A stretch of DNA of 64,000 bases, from assembly GCA_902777855.1 (NCBI GenBank), contig CACYVN010000007.1, positions 156,358-220,357 of the forward strand, given 5' to 3'. Below are positions 17,793 through 25,917 of the stretch, piece after piece. A program made the translations under genes and the position numbers. Each line of letters opens with the position of its first letter. Positions within the stretch are counted from its first letter, which is position 1. Under the pieces are notes generated by a model that saw nothing but the letters and a program-made list of their open reading frames with translations, was not told the origin of the DNA and made no database searches. The stretch is from an uncultured bacterium (GTDB lineage Bacteria; Cyanobacteriota; Vampirovibrionia; Gastranaerophilales; Gastranaerophilaceae).

Positions 17793-19122
17793 AAATTTTT
17801 ACCTCAATTTTGTGTGTAGGTTTTGTTTTCACTTTTATTTTATCACTTAAACCCAAACCAACAGACCACAAAATTTCATTTCCCTGAGCAAGAAATAATA
17901 ATTCGTCTTTTTTATGGTTGGGTATTTTTTTTGCATTCAGGTATTTTTTTAGTTTTTGATGTCCGCTCATGCCGTATGGCTGAATAACATCACCGTCTTT
18001 GCGTGTTCTTAGTTCAAAATCAAAATCTACGGCGGACAAATCCACGAAAACAACCCTGCCAGAAGGCTTATAAGTTTTGTCAGAAATGCTGTTACATTCC
18101 CGAATATCGACAGTAACTCTTCCATTTTTATACTCTCCGGTTTTATTTATTTTTATCGAAATGTTTTCTGATTTTTTTTCTTGTATGAGCTCAAAATATT
18201 TTTCGCATACATAAAGGTTATATCCTGTTGTAACAGAACAAATTTTTCCGGATTTTGAAGTATTGTTATCTTTTATAAAATTCAAAAGAGTTTGTATGCG
18301 CAGTCTGTCATAATCCTGTGGCACAAGCGGCGTTACAAGATTATAAATGATTCGCATCTGCACAGGTTCTGATAATTTTAAAAAGTCTTTTGTTTTATAT
18401 TTCCCTTCTTTTAAAATTTTATTTTCAATCAGTTTGATGTACTCCGAGATAATATGTTCTTCTTCTTTGGCACAATGTATAAGTGAATTTAAACTATCGG
18501 TAATGTTTGGATTAATCTTCGATAATAAAGGTAAGATATCACTTCTTATAAGGTTTCTTTTGTGTATTTTGTCGGAATTTGAACTGTCATTATTCGGGGT
18601 TAAATTATTATCAAAGCAATATTTTTCAATATATTTTCTTTCGGTTTCAAGCAGTGGGCGGTAATAAATACCTCTTTGGGGAGCAATTGAGCAAAGTCCT
18701 GAAATTCCCGTTCCTTTTGTTATTCTGTAAATAAGAGTTTCTGAGTTATCATTTTTATTGTGAGCGGTAAAAATGATATCTGTTCCAAATTTCTTAGCAC
18801 ATTTTTCAAAAAACTCATAGCGGGCGTTTCTTGCTTCAGTTTCTGTTTTGGGAGTGTTATCAGGCAATTTTTCACCGTAAAAATCTACACGGATTTTTTG
18901 ACAAAAGTTTTTGCAATTTTGTTCTTCTTCGTCGCTTTCTTCTCCCCGCCAGTTGTGGTTTAAGTGAATTGCGACGATTTTATTTTTGACTGAATTTTTT
19001 AATGCATTTAAAAGACACATCGAATCAAAACCTCCGGAAAAAGCAACAAGATAAACCTTTTCAGGTTTATCAATATTATATTTTTCTAAAAAAGTTTTGA
19101 CAGTTTGTTCAATATTATTCAT
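17782..19122 (-). CDS. tilS: tRNA(Ile)-lysidine synthetase
   Basis: It modifies C34 of tRNA-Ile(CAU) to lysidine so that AUA is read correctly, an essential function. The N-terminal PP-loop SGGFDSMCLL (about residues 29-38) marks the ATP pyrophosphatase domain, followed by the conserved AHNKNDNSET region. The C-terminal domain has SGHQKLKKYLNAKKIPNHKKD, typical of TilS. Length 446 fits the family. The product overlaps its neighbours by 1 and 11 bases. Confidence 0.93.
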   Translation of the reverse strand: MNNIEQTVKTFLEKYNIDKPEKVYLVAFSGGFDSMCLLNALKNSVKNKIVAIHLNHNWRGEESDEEEQNCKNFCQKIRVDFYGEKLPDNTPKTETEARNARYEFFEKCAKKFGTDIIFTAHNKNDNSETLIYRITKGTGISGLCSIAPQRGIYYRPLLETERKYIEKYCFDNNLTPNNDSSNSDKIHKRNLIRSDILPLLSKINPNITDSLNSLIHCAKEEEHIISEYIKLIENKILKEGKYKTKDFLKLSEPVQMRIIYNLVTPLVPQDYDRLRIQTLLNFIKDNNTSKSGKICSVTTGYNLYVCEKYFELIQEKKSENISIKINKTGEYKNGRVTVDIRECNSISDKTYKPSGRVVFVDLSAVDFDFELRTRKDGDVIQPYGMSGHQKLKKYLNAKKIPNHKKDELLFLAQGNEILWSVGLGLSDKIKVKTKPTHKIEVKIYGN

Positions 19123-20483
19123 TATTGTTTAATCAAATGTTTTTTTATTCCTTCTCGAATTTCCAAAACATCCGTTCCAAGTTGCTCCAAAACCTGCATT
19201 GCGGTTGATTCAGGTTCAGTTGTGATTGCCCACAACAAATCGGATGATTCAATTTTTGTTTTATTTGCTTTTTTTGCAATTTCCCATGCTGTTTCAAGTA
19301 CACGTTTTGCACGCTTGGTAAATATTATTTCGCTCTCAAAATAATCATTATTTTTCCCCACCATTTGTGCGACAACTGTTCGGGCATCTTTTATGTTTAT
19401 TTCAAGCTCATTTAATACAACTGCACCAATTCCTGTTGCTTCTCCGATTATGCCGAGCAAAAACATTTCTGTTCCGACAACGCTTTTGCCCATATTTCTT
19501 GCTTCTTGTTTTGCAAGTCGTAATATAGTCAATGTTTCAGGCATTTCTTTTTCTATCGGTTTAATAATTGTATGTGCCAAATCATCATCATTAATTTTGA
19601 ATTCTTTTAAAATGTTATAGGCAACTCCTTTTTTTGATTTTAAAAGTCCTAAAATCATGTGTTCAGGCAAAACTTCTGACGAACCGAGTTCTTTTGCTGT
19701 TTGCTGAGCTAAAGTCATTGCAATAAATGCGTTAGGAGTAAATACAATTTGTCTGCCTTCGTATTCGGCACTTCTTGATTGAATTTTAGACAATTTATCC
19801 TCAAAAGCACTATCAGTAATCCCAAATTGTGCAAGAATTTTTGATAAATTTGAGTCTTTGTCTTCAAGTATTGAACTAATAATTTGTTCGGTACCCAAAA
19901 TTTCATAGCCTGAAGTTGAAAGTTTTGATACTGCACGTTCTAAAACCTTTGAAGATTCGTCGTTGTCAAACAGAGTATCAGTCTCTTTTGTTAAATCAAT
20001 TTCAGGTTCTTTATTTTCTTCAACCTCGGGGTGAAAATCTTTTTTGACTTTTCTTTGAACGAGTTTTTCAATAAGCGGTCTTGATTTTTCAATATCAAAT
20101 CCCAAAGTTTCAAGATAAGTAGGAATTTTTGAATACTTGTCATTTATTATGGCAAGTACAAGGTGTTCATAGTGAACGGTTGCGTTGCCCGATTCTTTTA
20201 CCAAATCCATTGTTCTTTGCAATATTCGTTTGAAGTCGTCACTGAAAGGGATGGAGGAAGTCATATCAGATTCTGCAATATTCAGTGTCAAATAGACTTC
20301 TTGTGCAAGTCTTTCGTATGAAATATCATAATTGTTAAAGATTCTTGCACAAAAGCCTTTTGCCTCTTTTACAACCGCAAGAAGCAAATGTTCAGATAGA
20401 ACTTTAGAGGAATGGTCATATATAGCAATATTTTGCGCTTCTGCTATTACATTAAGCGCTTTTTCGGTAAATTTTTCAAACAT
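19122..20483 (-). CDS. Standalone protein of six Clp N-terminal repeats, no ATPase
   Basis: The 453 residues are built only from Clp_N (R-domain) repeats, which occur in pairs at the N-terminus of ClpA/ClpC and bind substrates and adaptors. I can place six repeats: about 1-70, 78-145, 172-235, 248-305, 315-380 and 387-453. The best-preserved pieces are TGIGAVVLNELEINIKDAR and IIFTKRAKRVLETAWEIAK, both very like cyanobacterial and plant ClpC. No Walker A or B motif is present, and no ClpC or ClpP gene is adjacent. It may serve as an adaptor, a decoy or an assembly factor for a ClpC/ClpP protease. It starts 2 bases after the DUF1292 gene and overlaps tilS by one base. Confidence 0.88.
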   Translation of the reverse strand: MFEKFTEKALNVIAEAQNIAIYDHSSKVLSEHLLLAVVKEAKGFCARIFNNYDISYERLAQEVYLTLNIAESDMTSSIPFSDDFKRILQRTMDLVKESGNATVHYEHLVLAIINDKYSKIPTYLETLGFDIEKSRPLIEKLVQRKVKKDFHPEVEENKEPEIDLTKETDTLFDNDESSKVLERAVSKLSTSGYEILGTEQIISSILEDKDSNLSKILAQFGITDSAFEDKLSKIQSRSAEYEGRQIVFTPNAFIAMTLAQQTAKELGSSEVLPEHMILGLLKSKKGVAYNILKEFKINDDDLAHTIIKPIEKEMPETLTILRLAKQEARNMGKSVVGTEMFLLGIIGEATGIGAVVLNELEINIKDARTVVAQMVGKNNDYFESEIIFTKRAKRVLETAWEIAKKANKTKIESSDLLWAITTEPESTAMQVLEQLGTDVLEIREGIKKHLIKQ

Positions 20484-20485
20484 AG

Positions 20486-20770
20486 TTATTCTTCGTCTTC
20501 GTCGTTGTATTCTTCTTCTAATATTTTGTCAACATATTCTGAAACTCTGTCAAATTCATCATCATCTTCAATTGTTTCAAAATAACTTGTCCCGTCCTCT
20601 TCTGTGTAAACGGTTATAATTGTATCATATTCTTCATCTTCCGCATTTGACATATCTGCAAGAATAGCATACTGTTTATCCTCAAAATCAATGATGTCAT
20701 ACAACGCACATTTGATTACATTACCGTCTTCGTCTGTTAATTCAATCAGGTTGTTTTCTTCTTCTGCCAT
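20486..20770 (-). CDS. DUF1292-family small acidic protein
   Basis: The 94-residue protein is very acidic and has the DUF1292 pattern: ITVYTEEDGTSYFETIEDDDEFD, then VSEYVDKILEEE. Function unknown. In Firmicutes a DUF1292 gene (yrzB) lies beside the ruvX homologue yrrK, and the same pairing is seen here, with ruvX 14 bases upstream. Confidence 0.85.
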   Translation of the reverse strand: MAEEENNLIELTDEDGNVIKCALYDIIDFEDKQYAILADMSNAEDEEYDTIITVYTEEDGTSYFETIEDDDEFDRVSEYVDKILEEEYNDEDEE

Positions 20771-20784
20771 TTTTCACTCCTTTT

Positions 20785-21189
20785 TTAATTTATTCTTGAA
20801 AGGTACTGCTCTAATATTATGCAGGCACTTTCAATATCTACAAGTCCTTTATCTTTTCTGAAATCTATTTTTCGCTCTCTTAAGTTTTGCTCTGCGGTGT
20901 CTGAAGTGAGCCTTTCATCCTCAAAAATAATTTCATAACCTTCTATTTTTGAAATAAATTCTTCGCAATTTTTTGCCTGAAATCCTTTTGTTCCGTCCAT
21001 ATTCACAGGCAACCCTGCCACAATTTTTTCTACATGGTTTTCTTTTGCGATTTTGTATATTGTTTCAAGAGCTTTTGTTTCGGGAACTCTTGGTATATAT
21101 GAATGACCTGTTGCGGTTACTAACAGAAAATCGCTTAATGCTATTCCTATTCTTTTTGTTCCGATATCAAGAGCCATTACTTTATACAT
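20785..21189 (-). CDS. ruvX: RuvX/YqgF-type putative Holliday junction resolvase
   Basis: The RNase H-like fold is shown by MALDIGTKRIGIALSD with the first acidic residue. A central VAGLPVNMDGTKG follows, then ERLTSDTAEQNL and, near the end, KGLVDIESACIILEQYL with the last acidic residue. Length 134 is usual. Members have been linked to Holliday-junction resolution and to 16S rRNA 5'-end processing. It overlaps the preceding gene by one base. Confidence 0.93.
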   Translation of the reverse strand: MYKVMALDIGTKRIGIALSDFLLVTATGHSYIPRVPETKALETIYKIAKENHVEKIVAGLPVNMDGTKGFQAKNCEEFISKIEGYEIIFEDERLTSDTAEQNLRERKIDFRKDKGLVDIESACIILEQYLSRIN

Positions 21190-22781
21190 CAGGAGTTCAC
21201 CCAGTTCTTTTCTATATATGCTATTTTATCCGAAATATTCTCATCTGTAAACATTTCGACATTCAAATCTTTATTATATTTTATCAGCATAAGATATTCA
21301 TAAATACTGCGTTTTAAAAGTTCTGTCAAAAATTTATTGAAAAGCTCGTCATTAAAAGTCAAACCGTAAATATATCCGGCTTCATCATCTTTACCTATTA
21401 CATATTTGATATAAGCGCAGAATATGAGTTTATCTGTCCATGATTTTTTTTCTGCAGGGTAAAATATTTTATCTTTATAATCGTAAACCAGTTTATTTAA
21501 ATCTTGTGCATCTTTTAAATCCGCAAGGAGTTCTTCAAATTCATCACTGTAATCTGCATCTAAAAACCAATGAGAAGAAATTTTCATTTCTCCTAATTTT
21601 TTTATTATTGTTTGGTCCGCTTCTTTGGGTATAATTTGGTTTTTTATCACATTGTCAATGTTTTCTTCTTCGCAGTCTATATCTATAAGCAGATTTCTCC
21701 AGCAAATATACTCATAAGGAAGTTTCCAGTTTGATTTTGAATTTTTAATAGTTTTTACTTCTGCATTATAGAGAATATTTTTAAAATATTCAGGAGCAAT
21801 AGAAACAACTTTTTCATCTTTTAAAAATTTTTCAAGTATTTTGTCACATTCAAATTTTGAAATATCAAAAAAACCGAAACAATCTCTTATTCCTGAATCG
21901 ATATTTATTACCGTTGAAATAAACCTTATTCTTTCTTCGCTTGTAATTCTGGTGCAAATCATTGCAACATCCCCGTGTCCGTCAGGATATGTAAGATAAA
22001 ATTTGTCCGGTTTGGTATCTGCTAAAATCTTTTTATAAAATTCTTTTGTTTTGTCTGTTCGTATTCCTGACATTTTTAATGTTGCAAGGCTTTTTCGGAT
22101 TTTCTGATTAAGTTCTCCTGATGTGTGTTTATTCATTCTTTCAAGTAAATTTAATGCCAATTGTGATTTTGTGTTACCTAAAAGTTTGAGTGCTTCAAGA
22201 CCTTCAGGGCTGTCAGGGTTTGATTCAAAAACAGGGATAAGAATGTTTGCAAGTGCATCTGATTCAAAATCTTTTTCAAAAGAATTTAGCAGGGTAATTT
22301 TGTCTTCGGTTTTTATTGTTGCAAGAAAATCCATAAAATCTATTTGGATTTCAGGATTGATAATTGCACTTTTGAGCATTTGTTTTGTGTTTTCGTCAAG
22401 AATTTCATCCGCATCTTCTATATAATCTGCACAATTATCATAAGACCAATCTGCATCAAGTTCTCTGAGCATATTTAGAATCATTACACGAATGTCTGTA
22501 TTCAGAGTTGTATTTTTCATTAATTCCCACAAGCCTGCAATAAGTTCATCTTTTTGTACAAAGTGTTCAAGCAAAAAGCAAATAACAGGTATTTTTTCTT
22601 TTGCAGAATTGGAAAATTCTTTAAATAAAAGTTTTGTAAGAAGTGATTTATCTTGCTGACAGTCAAGTAAATCAATATCATCAAGGCAGTCTTTTATATC
22701 ATTGACGGAATTAATTTTTGATAATAATTTTGTCAATGCGGTTTTTAGTTCAAAAGGATTAAGTTGTTTAGTAATGCTCAA
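21189..22781 (-). CDS. Helical-repeat (HEAT-like) protein of unknown function
   Basis: I do not recognise a named family. The first 250 residues are regular amphipathic helices with HEAT/Armadillo-like spacing (for example SPEGLEALKLLGNTKSQLALNLLERM). A C-terminal half follows with a beta-containing part near KFYLTYPDGHGDVAMICTRI and then further helices. No signal peptide or membrane segment, so cytoplasmic. It is the second gene of the Clp-like operon, 3 bases after the zinc-finger gene, which suggests a scaffold or adaptor linked to that system (inference). Confidence 0.6.
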   Translation of the reverse strand: MSITKQLNPFELKTALTKLLSKINSVNDIKDCLDDIDLLDCQQDKSLLTKLLFKEFSNSAKEKIPVICFLLEHFVQKDELIAGLWELMKNTTLNTDIRVMILNMLRELDADWSYDNCADYIEDADEILDENTKQMLKSAIINPEIQIDFMDFLATIKTEDKITLLNSFEKDFESDALANILIPVFESNPDSPEGLEALKLLGNTKSQLALNLLERMNKHTSGELNQKIRKSLATLKMSGIRTDKTKEFYKKILADTKPDKFYLTYPDGHGDVAMICTRITSEERIRFISTVINIDSGIRDCFGFFDISKFECDKILEKFLKDEKVVSIAPEYFKNILYNAEVKTIKNSKSNWKLPYEYICWRNLLIDIDCEEENIDNVIKNQIIPKEADQTIIKKLGEMKISSHWFLDADYSDEFEELLADLKDAQDLNKLVYDYKDKIFYPAEKKSWTDKLIFCAYIKYVIGKDDEAGYIYGLTFNDELFNKFLTELLKRSIYEYLMLIKYNKDLNVEMFTDENISDKIAYIEKNWVNS

Positions 22782-22784
22782 GAC

Positions 22785-23048
22785 CTACTTCGCCTTTCCC
22801 CAAAATGCTTTCAGAATTTGTTGTGCTTCCTTGCAGGGAATTCTGTCTTCAAGAACAAAATATTGCAGAGCAATCATTGTACATTCGGAACAAATATTAA
22901 CTCCAGGTCCTTCTATCATTTTTATAACCTGAGTGTTCGGGCGTCCGCAAAAACTGCAATAAACAAGTTCCTGCTTTTGTTCTTCTTCGTGTTTATTATC
23001 TTTTGTCTTGCTCTTTTTTGAACCTAAACTTACAACTTTATCTGACAT
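22785..23048 (-). CDS. Standalone ClpX-type zinc-binding domain protein
   Basis: Only 87 residues: a charged linker and then a four-cysteine zinc finger (Cys31, Cys34, Cys53, Cys56: YCSFCGR... IEGPGVNICSEC). This matches the N-terminal zinc-binding dimerisation domain of ClpX, whose sequence around the last pair is nearly the same (GPGVYICDEC). In ClpX this domain binds substrates and adaptors such as SspB. Here no AAA+ part follows, since the frame stops after a short helix. First gene of the seven-gene operon. Confidence 0.88.
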   Translation of the reverse strand: MSDKVVSLGSKKSKTKDNKHEEEQKQELVYCSFCGRPNTQVIKMIEGPGVNICSECTMIALQYFVLEDRIPCKEAQQILKAFWGKAK

Positions 23049-23062
23049 TTTAAACTCCTTTT

Positions 23063-23179
23063 TAAAAGTGAATAGTATATAGTGAGTAGTGAACAGTTCG
23101 TATCGGTGCTAACGCACAATTTAGAAATTATTATACCCGTATAGGCCTTTTCACTATTTACCTTTCACAATTCACTTTT
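23063..23179. repeat. Imperfect inverted repeat in a divergent promoter region
   Basis: The arms 23063-23091 and 23147-23179 share AAAAGTGAAT and AGTGAA words in inverted order. The element fills most of the 220-base gap between the divergently transcribed zinc-finger gene and the TPR lipoprotein gene, which must also hold both promoters. I see no clear sigma-70 box that I would defend. Confidence 0.55.
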
Positions 23180-23268
23180 CTATTGTAACTTAAATTAATG
23201 AAATTTGCCATATATTTATTATTAAATTATAATAAGTTAACAACCGAATTATTTATAAGAGGGGATTT

Positions 23269-23844
23269 ATGAAAAAGACACTGCTTATTGTAAGTATATT
23301 GCTTGTCGCTGTTATTTCTACGGCTTGTATAAATAATTTTGCGGTAAGAGATTTGAATAATAAGGCACAGTTATATATGCAAAAAGGTGATTATTCCCAG
23401 GCCATAGAGCGTCTAAAATCAAGTCTTGATTTAGACTCATCTGTTTATGAAACTCATTACAATCTTGCCGTTGCATATACTAAAGCTGAAGATTATCTCA
23501 ATGCTTCAGCAGAATATGAAAAAGCGCTTGAAATTAAACCGAATGAGGCGGATGTTTTTTATTCTCTTGCAACTGCACAAAACAATCTTGCAGTAGATAT
23601 AGAACAGGGCAGAGTAAGATTAAGTGTTGACGGGCAGCTCTATAAACCAAAGGCTGAAGAAATTGATTTTGACAAAAAACATGAAATGAATGATAAAGAA
23701 CAGGAATTTGTTGCCGAATACAAAAATGCAGCTGTTACGAATTATAAAAAATATTTAGAACTTAGTCCTAATGCGGCGGATAAAGACGAAGTAGAAAAGC
23801 AAATAGAAGTTTTAACTAACACTGATAAAAAAGACGAGGAGTAA
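23269..23844 (+). CDS. TPR lipoprotein
   Basis: The N-terminal membrane stretch ends in a lipobox-like ISTACIN, so Cys20 is probably lipid-modified. Two to three tetratricopeptide repeats follow (about 30-110, e.g. YETHYNLAVAYTKAEDYLNASAEYEKAL). It may be a scaffold for envelope complexes. It is next to lgt, the enzyme that lipidates such proteins, only 2 bases downstream. A GAGGGG site precedes the ATG. Confidence 0.8.
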   Translation: MKKTLLIVSILLVAVISTACINNFAVRDLNNKAQLYMQKGDYSQAIERLKSSLDLDSSVYETHYNLAVAYTKAEDYLNASAEYEKALEIKPNEADVFYSLATAQNNLAVDIEQGRVRLSVDGQLYKPKAEEIDFDKKHEMNDKEQEFVAEYKNAAVTNYKKYLELSPNAADKDEVEKQIEVLTNTDKKDEE

Positions 23845-23846
23845 AA

Positions 23847-24653
23847 TTGGTGATTATACCTGCGCAGCACGATATTGCATTTAATATGTTTGGAATATCG
23901 GTCTACTGGTACGGAATAATTATGGCTGTTGCAATGTTTTTTGCTCTTGTTTGTGCAAATAAATTGTTTAATGATAAGCATCCTGAGATGAATAAAGATA
24001 TTTTTATTGAATTTGCTCCAATTATAATTATTTGCGGAATCCTTTGTGCAAGATTGTATTTTTGCCTTTTAAATCCTCATTATTATTTCACTCATCTTTG
24101 GAAAATTTTTGATATAAGAGAAGGCGGGTTATCTATTCACGGCGGTATAATAGGCGGAATTTTAAGTATGCTTTTCATTGTAAAAAAATATCGTCTGAAT
24201 TTTTTAACCGTTATTGATCCTCTTGCTTGTTCAACTTTTTTGGGGCAGGCAATCGGGCGATGGGGAAATTATTTTAATTCGGAAGCTTATGGTTTTCCTG
24301 TCGCCGGTCAAAATTGGGGGCTTTATATTCCACCAAGCAGACGTATATCAGGCTATACACAATTTAATCTTTTCCATCCTACATTTTTGTATGAAAGTAT
24401 TTTGGATTTTGTGGCATTTATTGTGCTGGTTTATATTTATAAAAAATTTGGTGGTAAATTCAAAGGTCTTGTATTCTTTTTATATTTAACAATATATGCA
24501 ATTATAAGATTTTTTATTGAGCATATAAGAATAGACAGTGCACTTAATGTCGGTGAAATTCCGATAGCACAAATCGTATCCGTAATTTTATTCGTTATTG
24601 GGATATTGGGGTTGTTATTTGTAATAAAAAAAACATATACTAATCGGTATTAA
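23847..24653 (+). CDS. lgt: Prolipoprotein diacylglyceryl transferase
   Basis: This inner-membrane enzyme adds diacylglycerol to the lipobox cysteine of prolipoproteins. The 268 residues show seven hydrophobic segments and the family signatures: GGLSIHGGIIGG, then GQAIGRWGNYFNSEAYG with the essential Arg and Asn, and later FHPTFLYESILDF and FFIEHIRIDS. There is no ATG at the beginning: TTG at 23847 or GTG at 23850 are both in range of GAGGAG (23836-23841). The TPR gene's stop is adjacent, so translation is probably coupled. Confidence 0.95.
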   Translation: MVIIPAQHDIAFNMFGISVYWYGIIMAVAMFFALVCANKLFNDKHPEMNKDIFIEFAPIIIICGILCARLYFCLLNPHYYFTHLWKIFDIREGGLSIHGGIIGGILSMLFIVKKYRLNFLTVIDPLACSTFLGQAIGRWGNYFNSEAYGFPVAGQNWGLYIPPSRRISGYTQFNLFHPTFLYESILDFVAFIVLVYIYKKFGGKFKGLVFFLYLTIYAIIRFFIEHIRIDSALNVGEIPIAQIVSVILFVIGILGLLFVIKKTYTNRY

Positions 24654-24655
24654 TT

Positions 24656-25915
24656 TTATACATCCGGCAATGAGCCTTTGACTTCGGCTATCTCATCACA
24701 ACCAAGGTTAAAGACTTCATGCAGAGCTTTTACTGCTTTTTGTGCATCTTCTTTATTGATTAAACAACTGATTTTTATTTCTGAAGTTGAAATCATACGG
24801 ATATTAATTCCTGAATCTGCAAGTGTTTTAAACATAGTAGATGCAATACCGGGGCGGTCAATCATTCCTGCACCGATAATTGATACTTTTGCGATATTAT
24901 CATCAAAACTTACATCCCCTGCACCAAGTTGTTCTTTAACTTTTGAAAGAATTTCCTGTGTTTTTTGTAAATCTTCTTTGTTGATTGTAAATGCAATATC
25001 GTTTTTAACTTTTCTTGCATAGGACTGAATAATCATATCAACGGAAATATTTTCCTTTGCAAGTGCGCCAAATAGTGTTGCGGCTTCTCCGGGGGTATCC
25101 GGGATATCGCAAACTACTACTCTTATCTGTGATAAATCCGCGGCAACTCCCGCAACCGGTTTATTTATTTCCATGTCTTCAACTCCTAATATTAAAGTTC
25201 CTTTGTTATCATATTTAAATGTTGAACGCACTCTTAACGGCATTTTGTACTGTTTTGCGGTTTCAACGCTTCTCGGGTGCAGTACATTTGCACCGGCATG
25301 AGCAAGTTCAAGCATTTCTTCGTATGAAATTTCGTTTAGTCTTGATGCATTCGGGACTACTCTTGGGTCTGTAGTGTAAACGCCCTCAACATCGGTATAA
25401 ATATCGCATCTTTCAGCTCCGAGAGCAGATGCAATTGCAACGGCTGAAGTATCAGAACCTCCTCTGCCGAGTGTTGTTATTTCTCCTTCGGTTGTAACAC
25501 CCTGAAAGCCTGCAATTACAATTATATTCCCTTCTTCAAGACTATTTTTGAGTTTATCGGTTTTAATGTCAATAATTCTTGCTTTTGTGTGTACATTTTC
25601 GGTTATAATCCCGATTTGCTGAGCATTATAACTTATTGCTTTGTAGCCTTTGGATTGAAGCGCCATAGTAAGAAGCGACATTGAAACACATTCCCCTGTT
25701 GAAAGGAGCATATCAAGTTCGCGTTCTGATGGGGTAGGGTTAATTTCGTGAGCAAGTTTTACCAGATGGTCTGTTGTATGTCCCATAGCAGAAACTACGA
25801 CAACAACATCGTTGCCGTTTTCTTTTTCTTTTATGATAACATCAGCCACGTGCCTCATTTTTTCAATATCAGCAACCGATGTTCCTCCGAATTTTTGTAC
25901 TACTATGTTTCTCAA
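24656..25915 (-). CDS. lysC: Aspartokinase
   Basis: It phosphorylates aspartate, the first step to lysine, threonine, methionine and diaminopimelate. The 419 residues begin with the kinase signature VQKFGGTSVADIEKM, contain GFQGVTTEGEITTLGRGGSDTSA-type ATP/aspartate motifs (residues about 135-155), and end with two ACT domains (about 265-410) that normally give lysine/threonine feedback. The stop converges 2 bases from lgt. It follows the TPR gene after 2 bases on the same strand. Confidence 0.95.
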   Translation of the reverse strand: MRNIVVQKFGGTSVADIEKMRHVADVIIKEKENGNDVVVVVSAMGHTTDHLVKLAHEINPTPSERELDMLLSTGECVSMSLLTMALQSKGYKAISYNAQQIGIITENVHTKARIIDIKTDKLKNSLEEGNIIVIAGFQGVTTEGEITTLGRGGSDTSAVAIASALGAERCDIYTDVEGVYTTDPRVVPNASRLNEISYEEMLELAHAGANVLHPRSVETAKQYKMPLRVRSTFKYDNKGTLILGVEDMEINKPVAGVAADLSQIRVVVCDIPDTPGEAATLFGALAKENISVDMIIQSYARKVKNDIAFTINKEDLQKTQEILSKVKEQLGAGDVSFDDNIAKVSIIGAGMIDRPGIASTMFKTLADSGINIRMISTSEIKISCLINKEDAQKAVKALHEVFNLGCDEIAEVKGSLPDV

Positions 25916-25917
25916 CT

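Noticed and set aside
19122-20483. ClpC ATPase
   Set aside because: Similarity is limited to the N-terminal repeats; no Walker A, Walker B or arginine finger anywhere in 453 residues.
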